DNA from: Lentzea sp. NBRC 102530
GTDB lineage: Bacteria; Actinomycetota; Actinomycetes; Mycobacteriales; Pseudonocardiaceae
DNA: 64,000 nt
Assembly (NCBI RefSeq): GCF_030269365.1
Contig: NZ_BSTF01000002.1
Location: 186,001 to 250,000 of the forward strand
Direction: 5' to 3'
Program-made: the position numbers and the translations under genes
Part shown: positions 26,076 through 34,699 of the stretch, one piece after another
How the letters are laid out: every line of letters starts with the position of its first letter
Position numbering within the stretch: the first letter of the stretch is position 1
Notes under the pieces: generated by a model
The model's database searches: none
What the model was told of the DNA's origin: nothing
What the model saw: the letters and a program-made list of their open reading frames with translations, nothing else

Positions 26076-27232
26076 GATCGGGCCAGCGGGAGCCGCGCGG
26101 TCAGCACCGCACCCTCACCGGGAGCCGATCGGACCGTGAGCGAGCCGCCCAGCGCACGGGCGCGGGAGCGCATGGCAGCCAGTCCGAACCCGTCGGGAAA
26201 CGGGAGCGACGGGTCGAAGCCGACGCCGTCGTCCGCGATCTCCAGAGCGACCTCGTCGTCGAGGTGGCTCAGGGTGACGGCGGCGGTGGTCGCGTTCGCG
26301 TGCCGGACCGTGTTGGCGAGGGCGGCCTGGGCGATCCGCAGCAGCGCGACCTCGTGGGCGATCGGCAGCGCGACCGGGTCGCCGTCGAGGTGGAACCGCG
26401 TTCCCGGGGTGGCCGAGCACAGCCGTGCCACCGCGCCCGCCAGCGTCGTGCCGTCGAGCGCCGGCGGCGTGTGCGCGGCGACGAACCGGCGGGCCTCGGC
26501 GAGGTTGTCCACGGCGGCCTGCCGGGCCTGCTCCACGTACCCGGCCGCCTTGCCTCCGGTGTCGGGCAGCGCACGCCCGGCGGCGCGCAGCAGCAGTTGG
26601 ATGCTCGACAACCCCTGGGCGAGCGTGTCGTGGATCTCGCGGGCCAGCCGTTCCCGTTCGGCCAATACCCCGGCGTCGTGCTGGGCCGCCGCGAGGTCGG
26701 CGCGGGTCGCGGTGAGCTCCTCGATCAGCCGCCGCCGCTGCTCGTTCTCCCGGTACAGCGCCTGATAGCCCCACACGACCGCGACCGCGACGGCGGCACC
26801 GAGCGCCGGGCCGATCGCGGCGGCAGGGCTGAACGTGCCCTGGTGCGCGGCGAAGGCGGCGATCGCGACCAGCGCCGTGACGGACACCGCGACCAGGCCC
26901 GCCCGCCGCGGCAGCAGGTGGAGCTGGAGGAAGTACAGCGGGAACGCGACCCACACGCCGTCCGGTGTCAGGACCACCAAAACGAGCCACGCGACGGTGA
27001 CGGCACCCATCCATCGCGCGGCGACCACCCGCGACGAGCGGACCCTGGGGGACAGAGGTCCGAGCGCGTACACCGCCGCGCAGAGCACGGCGACCACGGT
27101 GACGGCCGCTGCCTGGGGTTGCCCGCCCGTCACGGCCCGTGTCGCCGCCAGCGCGAGCAGCGCGAGCAGCAGCAGGTGCAGGCATCGGGTCAGCACCTGG
27201 TTGATCGGGGCGACAGCGGGAGTGGCGTTCAC
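26072..27232 (-). CDS. NarL-type sensor histidine kinase with multi-pass N-terminus
   Basis: 386 residues. Five or six helices occupy residues 15-155 with almost no external loops, so it senses in or near the membrane. The HisKA_3 box is ERLAREIHDTLAQGLSSIQ, with phospho-acceptor H201. The HATPase_c domain ends the protein (DDGVGFDPS, GFGLAAMRSRA). This layout, next to a divergent FtsX-type exporter, resembles ChrSA/HrtBA heme systems of corynebacteria. Confidence 0.92.
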   Translation of the reverse strand: MNATPAVAPINQVLTRCLHLLLLALLALAATRAVTGGQPQAAAVTVVAVLCAAVYALGPLSPRVRSSRVVAARWMGAVTVAWLVLVVLTPDGVWVAFPLYFLQLHLLPRRAGLVAVSVTALVAIAAFAAHQGTFSPAAAIGPALGAAVAVAVVWGYQALYRENEQRRRLIEELTATRADLAAAQHDAGVLAERERLAREIHDTLAQGLSSIQLLLRAAGRALPDTGGKAAGYVEQARQAAVDNLAEARRFVAAHTPPALDGTTLAGAVARLCSATPGTRFHLDGDPVALPIAHEVALLRIAQAALANTVRHANATTAAVTLSHLDDEVALEIADDGVGFDPSLPFPDGFGLAAMRSRARALGGSLTVRSAPGEGAVLTARLPLARS

Positions 27233-27398
27233 AGTGAGTCCAGGCTACGCAGCACCGGCGGTGACCACCTCTGTCGAAAGGTACAACCGGGGCGCCGTCT
27301 TTCTGCCGGGCAAGAGCCATCCCCGGCCAGATCCGCGACCAGGGCTCCGGCGGAGATCGTGGAGAAGTCCCCGAACCCCACCGGAAAGGACCAGGCCG

Positions 27399-28451
27399 TT
27401 GTTCGTCGCCTGGAGAGACCTGAAGTTCGCCAAGGGCCGCTTCGCCCTGATGGGTTCGGTCATCGTGCTGATCACGCTGCTGGTCGGCCTGCTGTCCGGG
27501 CTGACCGCCGGGCTCGGGCGCCAGAACGTCTCCGCCGTCACCGGTCTGCCCGCCGACCACATCGCCTTCGCCCCCGGCCTGTCGTACGCCGACTCGGCCG
27601 TCACCGAGGCGCAGTGGCGGCAGTGGGCGGCCACGCCAGGCGTGAGCAGCGCCGAGCCCCTCGGCATCACCACCACCAAGGTGACCGCGGGCGACCGGAG
27701 CGCAGGCGTCTCGGTCTTCGGCGTCCGTGCCGGATCCGCCATCGCCCCGGCCGCACTCACCGAGAACTCGGTCGTGCTGTCCACTGTGGCCGCTCGCGAC
27801 CTGGGGACCGGGCTCGGTGACGGCCTCGTCGTGGCGGGACGGCGGCTGACCGTCACCGCCGTGTCCGGTGACGCGTCGTTCAGCCACACCCCGGTCATCT
27901 GGACCACCCTCGACGTCTGGCGCGCCGCCGCCCCTCCGACCGGCGCGATGGCGACCGTGCTCGCCCTGACGACGTCACGCGCCGACCTCGGCGCCACCGA
28001 CCAGGCGGCCGGGACGAAGACGGTCACCAAGGACGAGTCCCTGTCCGCCATCGGTTCCTACACCTCCGAGAACGGCTCCCTGCAACTGATGCGCGGCTTC
28101 CTGTTCGTCATCTCGGCCCTGGTCATCGGTGCGTTCTTCACCGTCTGGACCGTGCAGCGCAGCGCCGACATCGCGGTGCTGAAAGCCTTGGGCGCCACCA
28201 CCTCCGGGCTGCTCAAGGACGCGCTGGGCCAGGCCGTGCTCCTGCTCGCCGGCGGCACCCTGATCGGAACCGGCCTCGCCGCGGCACTCGGCACCGCGCT
28301 CGCCGGCTCGGCGATCCCGTTCGTCCTCACGCCCGGCACCGTGCTCGTCCCGGCAGCCGTGACGGTCGGACTCGGCCTGCTGGGCGCCGGTCTCGCCGTC
28401 CGCCGCATCACGTCCGTCGACCCGCTGACCGCCCTGGGGAGCGTCCGATGA
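27399..28451 (+). CDS. ABC exporter permease, HrtB/DevC-like
   Basis: 350 residues from a TTG start (LFVAWRDLKFAKGRF) with GAAAGGACC upstream; the frame further upstream to 26835 lies over the kinase gene and is not coding. One TM near 18-40, an external domain, then three C-terminal helices from about 232 (LMRGFLFVISALVIGAFFTV) with the coupling helix ALGATTSGLLKD. Size and layout are those of HrtB/DevC permeases, which export heme or other lipophilic toxic compounds. Confidence 0.88.
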   Translation: MFVAWRDLKFAKGRFALMGSVIVLITLLVGLLSGLTAGLGRQNVSAVTGLPADHIAFAPGLSYADSAVTEAQWRQWAATPGVSSAEPLGITTTKVTAGDRSAGVSVFGVRAGSAIAPAALTENSVVLSTVAARDLGTGLGDGLVVAGRRLTVTAVSGDASFSHTPVIWTTLDVWRAAAPPTGAMATVLALTTSRADLGATDQAAGTKTVTKDESLSAIGSYTSENGSLQLMRGFLFVISALVIGAFFTVWTVQRSADIAVLKALGATTSGLLKDALGQAVLLLAGGTLIGTGLAAALGTALAGSAIPFVLTPGTVLVPAAVTVGLGLLGAGLAVRRITSVDPLTALGSVR

Positions 28452-29146
28452 GTCTCGCCCTGACCGACGTCACCCTCACCTACCCCGACGGCGACACCCG
28501 CCTCACCGCACTCGACCGGGTCACCCTCGACGTGCCGCGCGGCACCCTGACCGCCGTGGTCGGCCCGTCCGGCTCCGGCAAGTCCAGCCTGCTCGCCGTC
28601 GCCGCCACCCTCATCACGCCCGACACCGGCACCGTCACGATCAGCGGCACCTCGACCGCGGACCTGACGAGAGGAGAGCTCACCGACCTGCGGCGCCGCC
28701 AGATCGGCATCGTCTTCCAGCAGCCGAACCTGCTGCCCGCCCTCACCGCCGCCGAACAGCTCCAGGTGATGAGCCGGAAGCCCGCCAAGGCCCGCACCCG
28801 TGCCCTGGACCTCCTCGACGCCGTGGGCCTGACACCGCAGGCGCACCGCCGCCCGCACCAGCTGTCCGGCGGGCAACGCCAGCGCGTGAACATCGCCCGC
28901 GCCCTGATGAACGACCCGGTGGTCCTGCTGGTCGACGAACCCACGAGCGCCCTCGACCACGAACGGGGTGCCGCCGTGCTCGACCTGATCACCCGCCTCA
29001 CCCACCAGCAGGCCACCGCGACGGTCCTGGTCACGCACGACCGCACGCACCTCACGGCAGTTGACCGGATCGCCGAGGTCCACGACGGACGGCTGACCTC
29101 GCCTCGAAACCTCGACCTGGCCAGTTCGCGCCGGGCCGCCCGGTGA
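28448..29146 (+). CDS. ABC exporter ATP-binding protein, HrtA/LolD-like
   Basis: 232 residues. Walker A GPSGSGKSS, Q-loop FQQPNLLPALT, signature LSGGQRQR, Walker B VVLLVDEPTSALD and H-loop VTHD are intact. The ATGA overlap with the permease gene shows coupling. The C-terminal tail runs to the start of the pseudogene region. Confidence 0.92.
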   Translation: MSLALTDVTLTYPDGDTRLTALDRVTLDVPRGTLTAVVGPSGSGKSSLLAVAATLITPDTGTVTISGTSTADLTRGELTDLRRRQIGIVFQQPNLLPALTAAEQLQVMSRKPAKARTRALDLLDAVGLTPQAHRRPHQLSGGQRQRVNIARALMNDPVVLLVDEPTSALDHERGAAVLDLITRLTHQQATATVLVTHDRTHLTAVDRIAEVHDGRLTSPRNLDLASSRRAAR

Positions 29147-29505
29147 GCAGGGCGACGTCGCGCGGGCGGGGTGGCAGGGCGGCGTCGCGCAGCTCGGCCG
29201 ACACCGGTCCTCGGCACCACCGGACGCACGTAGTGGGCGAGCAAGCGCCACAGGTCGGCGGGCACCGCCACCGCAGCACCGGGCGCACGTGGTGGGCGAG
29301 CAAGCGCCACAGGTCGGCGGGCACCGCCACCGCAGCACCGGGCCATGCCTCTCCGGTCTGCGGGTGCAGCGGCACCCGCAGCAGGTCCGCTGGTCGCGCG
29401 GCACCCGGTCCCGCCACCACCGCGGTGAAGGCGCCAGCGAGGTCGTTCGGCTCGCTCGGAGCGAGGAGCGTCCGCGGTCGTTCCGGCTGGTCCCTCCACT
29501 GAGGA
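29147..29505 (-). pseudogene. Degenerate C-terminal copy of the gene at 38719-39555
   Basis: The minus strand can be read as a fragment of the paralog. QWRDQPER, then VVAGPGAARPADLLRVPLHPQTGEAWPG and VAVPADLWRLLAH match EWRPPGG, LALAGPGVTGEADLLLVPRHPQTGQAWPG and VAVSAELWVLLAR of the intact gene. After that the frame is broken by a 59-bp tandem duplication. The end of the paralog reappears in another frame as SAELRDAALPPRPRDV, like SLRDVPMPPRPHDV. There are thus at least two frame changes, and the N-terminal two thirds are missing. It sits directly after the ABC gene, so no functional product is expected. Confidence 0.75.
29225..29342. repeat. 59-bp tandem duplication
   Basis: Two copies (29225-29283 and 29284-29342) differ at one base (TAGTGG versus TGGTGG). 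The unit contains CAAGCGCCACAGGTCGG. Since 59 is not a multiple of three, the duplication shifts the frame of the pseudogene. The low divergence shows it is recent. Confidence 0.9.
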
Positions 29506-29544
29506 GGCGCGGCCGCTCCCCGCCCCGGCGTCTACGGTGGCGTC

Positions 29545-31086
29545 ATGGTGAGGCTGGACCGGCTGGTCAACGTGCTGGGCGGGTACGGGGTCCGGTTGTG
29601 CTGCGGCCCGGCGTCGCGCTCGGCCGAGCTGCGCGGTGTCGTCCTGCGCGACGCCGCGGACGACCGCACCGAGGTCGGTGACGTGTACCTCGCCGTGGGA
29701 GCCGGGTCCGTCGGGGAGGCCGTGGCCTCGGCGACCGCGGCTCGTGCGGTCGTCGTGCTCGTCCGCGGCGGCGAGGAACTGCGGGACGAGGCCGTCGCCG
29801 CGGGGGAGGTCGCCGGGGTCGCGGTGATGCTGGCCGACCCGTCCCTGTCGTGGAGCCAGCTGGCGGGTGTCGTCTACGGGCTGGTGCTCGAAGGGCGGGA
29901 GACCGAGTCCGGGCGCGGGCCCACCGACCTGTTCGCCCTCGCCGACAGCCTCACCGCCGCCACCGGCGGCCCGGTGACCATCGAGGACCGGCTGTCCCGC
30001 GTGCTGGCCTACTCCGGCCCCCAGCAGGAGGTCGACGCGGCCAGGCTGGAGACCATCATGGGACGCCGGACGCCCGCGTGGGTCCAGGAGGTGTTCGACG
30101 CGGCGGGCGTGGGCGCGCACCTGCGGGACTCCGACGAGCCGCTCTTCGTGGCCGGGGACCCCGGTCGCGGTCTGACCGGGCGGATGGTGGTCGCGGTCCG
30201 GGTCGGCCGGGAGCTGCTGGGCACCATCTGGGTGGCCTGCCCCGCGCCGCTGGAAGGCGTCCGGCGGACCGCGCTGACCGACGGCGCCCGGATCGTGGCG
30301 TTGCACCTGCTGCGGTCGCGGGCCAGCGCGGACCTGGAACGCCAGGTGGAGTCGGAGTGGGTGACCCGGCTCCTGGAGGGCACGGCCGACGCCGCCACGG
30401 TGATCAGCCAGCTCGGCCTCCCGCCGGGGCCCGCCAGGGTCGTCGCGGTCCGGGCGCAGGTCGGCGACGAACGGCACGCGGCGGTGCTGCAGGCGTTCGA
30501 CCAGGCGACCACCGGTTTCGGCTGGTCCCGGCCGGGACGCAGCGCGGTCGCCGGCAACAGCGTCTACACGGTCCTGCCGGGGGAGCGGGTCGCGGCGGCG
30601 CGGGAGTGGCTGGCCGTGCTCAGGGCGTCGTTGCCCGCCGACGTGACCTTGTCCGCGGGGATCAGCGGGGTCGCCGAGCCCGCGGACCTGCCCGCCGCGC
30701 GGCAGGAGGCGGACGAGTGCCTGGCGCTGCACGAGGCCGGTGCGCCCCGCGCGCCCGCGTACGACGAGTCGTGGGACGAGATCCTGTTGCAGCGCCTGCG
30801 GACCGCGGCACGGGTCGGCCGGGCGCCTGCCCGCGGACCGGTGGCCGACCTGCGCCGGCACGACGCCGAGCACGGCACCGACCACGTCGCGACGTTGCGC
30901 GCGTGGCTCGAGGCGCAGGGCGACCTGACCGTCGCCGGTGAGCGCCTCGGCGTCCACGGCAACACCGTGCGCAACCGGCTCCGCAAGATGAGCGAGGTGA
31001 CCGCCCTCGGTCTGGACGACGCGGCCAAGCGGGTCGCGATGCTGATCGACCTCGCCGCGACGGTGTCGGAAACCGACAACCGCTGA
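29545..31086 (+). CDS. PucR-family regulator beside a D-amino acid dehydrogenase
   Basis: 513 residues. The N-terminus is PucR-like, VTIEDRLSRVLAYSG lies in the middle, and the PucR HTH is near the C-terminus (LEAQGDLTVAGERLGVHGNTVRNRLRKMSE). It has the same architecture as the PucR gene at 8175-9800. TACGGT at 29533-29538 lies 6 nt before the ATG with no Shine-Dalgarno, which suggests a leaderless mRNA. It is 84 bp upstream of the dehydrogenase gene on the same strand and probably regulates it. Confidence 0.88.
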   Translation: MVRLDRLVNVLGGYGVRLCCGPASRSAELRGVVLRDAADDRTEVGDVYLAVGAGSVGEAVASATAARAVVVLVRGGEELRDEAVAAGEVAGVAVMLADPSLSWSQLAGVVYGLVLEGRETESGRGPTDLFALADSLTAATGGPVTIEDRLSRVLAYSGPQQEVDAARLETIMGRRTPAWVQEVFDAAGVGAHLRDSDEPLFVAGDPGRGLTGRMVVAVRVGRELLGTIWVACPAPLEGVRRTALTDGARIVALHLLRSRASADLERQVESEWVTRLLEGTADAATVISQLGLPPGPARVVAVRAQVGDERHAAVLQAFDQATTGFGWSRPGRSAVAGNSVYTVLPGERVAAAREWLAVLRASLPADVTLSAGISGVAEPADLPAARQEADECLALHEAGAPRAPAYDESWDEILLQRLRTAARVGRAPARGPVADLRRHDAEHGTDHVATLRAWLEAQGDLTVAGERLGVHGNTVRNRLRKMSEVTALGLDDAAKRVAMLIDLAATVSETDNR

Positions 31087-31170
31087 CCGTCGATTGTAGG
31101 AATCGGACAAGCGGTTCGGTCCTGCTGCACCCCACCCTGGAATCGGTTGCCCCGAGGACAGGAGGACGGG

Positions 31171-32430
31171 ATGGATGGCGTCGAGCGCCTGGACGGCGGT
31201 CCGCGCACCGCGGTGGTGGTCGGCGCGGGCGTGGTCGGTCTGTCCGCGGCGTGGTTCCTGCAGGAACGCGGGGTCGAGGTGACCGTGGTCGACCGGACCG
31301 GGGTCGCGGCGGGAGCGTCCTGGGGCAACGCCGGGTGGATCGCACCGGGACTGGCGATCCCGCTGAACGAGCCGTCCGTGCTGAGGTACGGCCTGCGCTC
31401 GGTGCTCGACCCGGCCGCGCCGCTGCACGTCCCGCTGACCGCCGACCCGAAGCTGTGGTCCTTCCTCGTGCGCTTCGCCGCGCACTGCCGGTGGCCGTCG
31501 TGGACCAGGGCCGTGCGGGCGAACCTCCCGCTCAACGAGGAGAGCGTCGAGGCCTACGACGTGCTCACCGCCAACGGCGTCGAGGCGCCCACCGTCGACG
31601 CGCCCATCACCGCCGCCTTCACCTCCGCCGGGCAGGCGCGTGGTCTGCTGCGGGAGCTCGAACGCCTCGCGGCGGCGGGACAGCAGGTCGACCACGTCCG
31701 GCTGTCCACGGCGGACCTGCGCGAGCACGTGCCGCTCGCCTCGTCCGCGATCACGGCCGGCGTGCGCGTCGACGGGCAGCGGTTCGTCGACCCCGGCGAG
31801 TTCGTGCGGGCGCTGGGACGCGCGGTGGTCGCCCGCGGCGCCTCCCTGCGCACCCTCGAAGCGGTCGACGTCCGCGCCGGGCGTGGCTGCGCGACCGTGG
31901 TGACGAAGGACGGTGACCGGATCTCCGCCGACGCCGTCGTGCTGGCCACCGGCGCCTGGCTGCCGGGCCTGGCCGCGGCGACCGGCGTCCGCACGCCGGT
32001 GCGCGCCGGGCGCGGCTACTCGTTCACGGTGCCCGTGCGGGAACCGGTCCCCGGGCCGGTCTACCTGCCCGAGGTGCGCGTCGCCTGCACGCCGTACCAG
32101 GGCGGCCTCCGCGTCGCGGGCACCATGGAGTTCCGCGGCCCCGACGCACCGCCCGACGAGGCCCGCGTGGACGCGATCATCGCGTCCGCCCGGCCGTTGC
32201 TGGACGGCGTGCGCTGGGAGGACCGCACCGACGTCTGGGTCGGCCCCCGCCCGGTGACCCCGGACGGCCGCGCTCTCGTCGGCGCGACCCGCCTGCCCGG
32301 TGTCTACGTGGCCGGCGGCCACGGCATGTGGGGCCTCGCCCAGGGACCCGTCACCGGCAGGTTGCTGGCGGAGCAGATCACCACCGGCAAACAGCCCGCC
32401 GCGTTGCGCGAGTTCGACCCGCTCCGGTGA
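31171..32430 (+). CDS. DadA-like D-amino acid dehydrogenase (FAD-dependent)
   Basis: 419 residues of the DAO family. The FAD-binding GxGxxG is VVVGAGVVGLSAAWFL near 15-30, followed by ASWGNAGWIAPGL, and the C-terminal FAD motif is GVYVAGGHGMWGLAQGPVTG. It oxidises D-amino acids to 2-oxo acids. GGAGGACGGG precedes the ATG. The sequence is also compatible with glycine oxidase-like relatives. With the PucR gene upstream it is a second D-amino-acid locus in the window. Confidence 0.85.
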   Translation: MDGVERLDGGPRTAVVVGAGVVGLSAAWFLQERGVEVTVVDRTGVAAGASWGNAGWIAPGLAIPLNEPSVLRYGLRSVLDPAAPLHVPLTADPKLWSFLVRFAAHCRWPSWTRAVRANLPLNEESVEAYDVLTANGVEAPTVDAPITAAFTSAGQARGLLRELERLAAAGQQVDHVRLSTADLREHVPLASSAITAGVRVDGQRFVDPGEFVRALGRAVVARGASLRTLEAVDVRAGRGCATVVTKDGDRISADAVVLATGAWLPGLAAATGVRTPVRAGRGYSFTVPVREPVPGPVYLPEVRVACTPYQGGLRVAGTMEFRGPDAPPDEARVDAIIASARPLLDGVRWEDRTDVWVGPRPVTPDGRALVGATRLPGVYVAGGHGMWGLAQGPVTGRLLAEQITTGKQPAALREFDPLR

Positions 32431-32437
32431 CGCCGGC

Positions 32438-32629
32438 GTGTCCACCGAACCGCCGCTGACCGACGACGAGCGCGCCGAGCTCGCCTGGCTGCGCAAGGAG
32501 AACGACTTCCTCCGGGTGCAGCGCGACATCCTCCTGGACGTGGCGACCGGCTACGCCCACGACTTCGAGGCCGTGCTGCGCGGCCCCGTTCCCGTCCGCG
32601 CGAGTCGAGAGCCGACCGAACCCGGCTGA
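32438..32629 (+). CDS. 63-residue coiled-coil peptide resembling the end of IS3 OrfA
   Basis: GTG start 8 bp after the dehydrogenase stop. The segment ELAWLRKENDFLRVQRDILL looks like the leucine zipper at the end of IS3-family OrfA, followed by VATGYAHDFEAV. No OrfB, inverted repeats or target duplication are present. It may be a small domesticated protein common in actinobacteria. The start codon is not backed by a strong ribosome binding site. Confidence 0.55.
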   Translation: MSTEPPLTDDERAELAWLRKENDFLRVQRDILLDVATGYAHDFEAVLRGPVPVRASREPTEPG

Positions 32630-32701
32630 CGCGGACACCCCCGCCGTCAGGGCGATGCCTCCCCCAGGTCGCCCTGACGGCACCCAACCCATGGAGCGAA
32701 C

Positions 32702-33160
32702 ATGACGAGCACGACCCCGCGCGTGTGGCTCTCGCCGCAGGCGCACCACCGCCTCCGCAACGAGCTGATGACCCTGCTGTCCCCGGTGCGCCACCACGAC
32801 GAACCCGGCGAGTCGGGCTTCCTGTCCCAGCGGGACCGCGAGACGCGCATCCGCCAGATCAAGGACCTGCTCGTCAACGCGATCGTGGGCGAGGACCCGC
32901 CGGACGACGGCGTCGCCGAACCCGGCATGGTGCTCACCGTCAGCTTCGACGACACGGGCGAGACCGAGACGTTCCTGCTCGGCGTCCGCGGTGCCGAACA
33001 CGGTACGACCGAGGTGTACTCCCCGGACTCGCCGCTGGGCTCCGCGGTGAACGGCGCCCGCCAGGGCGAGCAGCGTGCGTACCGGACGCCGAGCGGTGCC
33101 ACGGTCCGCATCACGGTGCTGAACGCGGTGCCGTACGGGCAGGTGCGTCGTGCTCAGTGA
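32702..33160 (+). CDS. GreA/GreB-like transcription factor
   Basis: 152 residues. The C-terminal half follows the GreA/B fold (EPGMVLTVSFD...LLGVRGAEHG, then TEVYSPDSPLGSAVNGARQG and YRTPSGATVRITVL), a domain that binds RNA polymerase. The N-terminal part is short and not a full Gre coiled coil, so it may be an Rnk-like regulator instead. GGAGCGAAC precedes the ATG at 32702. Confidence 0.75.
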   Translation: MTSTTPRVWLSPQAHHRLRNELMTLLSPVRHHDEPGESGFLSQRDRETRIRQIKDLLVNAIVGEDPPDDGVAEPGMVLTVSFDDTGETETFLLGVRGAEHGTTEVYSPDSPLGSAVNGARQGEQRAYRTPSGATVRITVLNAVPYGQVRRAQ

Positions 33161-33422
33161 GAGCGAACGCCGGACGTTGGGCGAGATCGAACACGCACTG
33201 TCCACTGAGGACCCGAAGCTCGCGGAGACGTTGCAAGGAACCGAGATGCCCGCGGCCCGCGAACGCGGCCGGCACGCCTACGCGGTTCTCCTGGCGCTCA
33301 CCGCGTCGATGGGCCTGCTCGCGCTGGCGCTCGGGCACCTGACCGGGGTCGTCGCGTGCGCTCTCGTGGCCGGGTGGACGTGGGGCTCGTGGCGACTGCG
33401 GCGCGACCGGACCACCGGGTGA
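33150..33422 (+). CDS. DUF3040 membrane protein
   Basis: 90 residues. Starts MLSESERRTLGEIEHAL, the typical DUF3040 opening, and has two helices (AYAVLLALTASMGLLALAL and TGVVACALVAGWTWGSW). The GTG at 33150 overlaps the Gre-like gene by 11 bp. Function is unknown; the family is widespread in actinobacteria. Confidence 0.85.
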   Translation: MLSESERRTLGEIEHALSTEDPKLAETLQGTEMPAARERGRHAYAVLLALTASMGLLALALGHLTGVVACALVAGWTWGSWRLRRDRTTG

Positions 33423-33429
33423 TCCGCCG

Positions 33430-34311
33430 TCACGTCCGCTTCCTCAGCATCGTCGTGATCTCGGCGCCGACGTCCTCGGTCAGCTTGCCCTCGCACGTGA
33501 TGCCGAGGCTTTCCGCCAGAGCCCTGGCGTGCAGGTCGACCGCTGACTCGGTGAGGTCGGCGAACGCGACCGCGGCGACCCTGGCACGGCGTCGCGCGGT
33601 GAGGGCCGTGCCGACGGCGATGACGGCGGCGGGCCACCACACGACGCCCGCGGCCAGGTAGCCGGCCGCCCAGCCCGCCAGCCGGCTCGCGGCGGTCAGC
33701 CGGGCCCGAGCGGCCGTGATCTCGGCTCGGACGTCCTCCGGCAGGATGAGCCAGAGGCGCGGCCACACCGAGGCCAGGTCGAGCCGGTAGGTCTCCCACA
33801 GCCGCGTGTCGACGGCGGTGATCCGGTCGCCGAGCCAGAACGCGTGGACCGGCCGGGCGATGCTGATCCGGTTGCGCCGGGCGTTGAGGTCCTGGGCCCG
33901 TTCCGCCGCCGCGGGGGAGTTCTCGGCCCGCGCCGCCTCCAGCAGGGCCCGGTTGAACGCGTCCTGGGCGGCGTCCCACCTGCGCTGGCGGCGCCGGGCG
34001 AGCCACCGCGGACGCCTTGCGAGCCACAGCCGTTCCACCGCCGCGCCGAGTGCGCCGGCCGCCACCCCCAGGCCCGCCGACACGGTCAGGACCACGGCCA
34101 GCAGCAGGACCAGGGTGCCCGCGTTGCGCAGCGCCGGCTCGGTGGACCACCGGTTGAGCCTGCTGAGCAGCAGGGCCGTGTCGTGCCAGCGCCGATGGCC
34201 GAGGACCGTCCCCACCAGCGTCACGATCATCAGCAGCAGACTGGGCCCGAGCAGCAGCGCGAGCCAGCGTTCGGCCAGCTTGCCACCCAGGGCCTCGAGG
34301 AACTTGGTCAC
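33430..34311 (-). CDS. Unknown membrane protein of the CHAT locus
   Basis: 293 residues from GTG at 34311 (VTKFLEALGGKLAERW), preceded by AGAGG. Hydrophobic helices near 17-38, 62-92 and 215-250 surround a charged, helical middle part. I do not recognise the family. The start overlaps the stop of the small upstream gene (GTGA), so the two are coupled. Placed divergently beside the CHAT protease gene, it is a plausible effector or substrate of that protease; this is inference. Confidence 0.6.
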   Translation of the reverse strand: MTKFLEALGGKLAERWLALLLGPSLLLMIVTLVGTVLGHRRWHDTALLLSRLNRWSTEPALRNAGTLVLLLAVVLTVSAGLGVAAGALGAAVERLWLARRPRWLARRRQRRWDAAQDAFNRALLEAARAENSPAAAERAQDLNARRNRISIARPVHAFWLGDRITAVDTRLWETYRLDLASVWPRLWLILPEDVRAEITAARARLTAASRLAGWAAGYLAAGVVWWPAAVIAVGTALTARRRARVAAVAFADLTESAVDLHARALAESLGITCEGKLTEDVGAEITTMLRKRT

Positions 34312-34676
34312 GAAGGCAGCCTCTGCACGACCATGGGCTTGAGGTGCACGGCGCAGGGCACCGGCCGCGCGCCCGGCAGTTCCACGCGGGGACAGGAACC
34401 GCCCGGACACCGGAGCACCTCGAGGACCCGGTGCCCGTCACCGGCGCCGGGCAGCCGGTCGTACGAGCGGACCGGGCTCAGCCCGGCGGCGTGCCCGGCC
34501 TGCAGCAGCATCTCCTCCAGCGCGTCGAAGTCGTCGGCGACGTCGGCGGGCTCGGCGCCCGCGCGCACCCGGCCGGCGATCGACTCGGCCAGCGCCGCCA
34601 TCCGGGGCGAGGCGCGCACCCCGCCGGCGCTGTCAGCGAGGCGTTCGCACAGCACGGCCAACTGCTCGGAGATCAT
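34308..34676 (-). CDS. 122-residue unknown protein of the CHAT locus
   Basis: A small, soluble protein with a helical N-terminal half (MISEQLAVLCERLAD...ALEEMLLQAGH) and a C-terminal half with three cysteines (VLRCPGGSCPRV, PCAVHLKPMV). The family is not recognised. TATCCT on the minus strand (34689-34684) lies 7 nt before the ATG, so the mRNA is probably leaderless. The gap to the divergent CHAT gene is only 23 bp. Confidence 0.6.
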   Translation of the reverse strand: MISEQLAVLCERLADSAGGVRASPRMAALAESIAGRVRAGAEPADVADDFDALEEMLLQAGHAAGLSPVRSYDRLPGAGDGHRVLEVLRCPGGSCPRVELPGARPVPCAVHLKPMVVQRLPS

Positions 34677-34699
34677 CCCGCTGAGGATAGCGTCGCAGG
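34677..34699. promoter_or_regulatory. 23-bp divergent intergenic region with overlapping -10 boxes
   Basis: Minus-strand TATCCT (34689-34684) and plus-strand TAGCGT (34688-34693) share 2 bp. Each lies 6-7 nt before the start codon it would serve. If both are real, RNA polymerase could bind only one direction at a time. The -35 boxes would lie inside the opposite coding regions and are weak. Confidence 0.45.

Noticed and set aside
29225..29342. Repeat array considered as CRISPR
   Set aside because: Only two units, no spacers between them; a tandem duplication.
28480..32529. Very long open frame on the minus strand
   Set aside because: It runs opposite the ABC, PucR and dehydrogenase genes, is Arg/Pro/Gly-rich and has no domain; a shadow of high-GC coding DNA.
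32438..32629. Insertion sequence
   Set aside because: No transposase, inverted ends or duplicated target; only a short zipper-like peptide.
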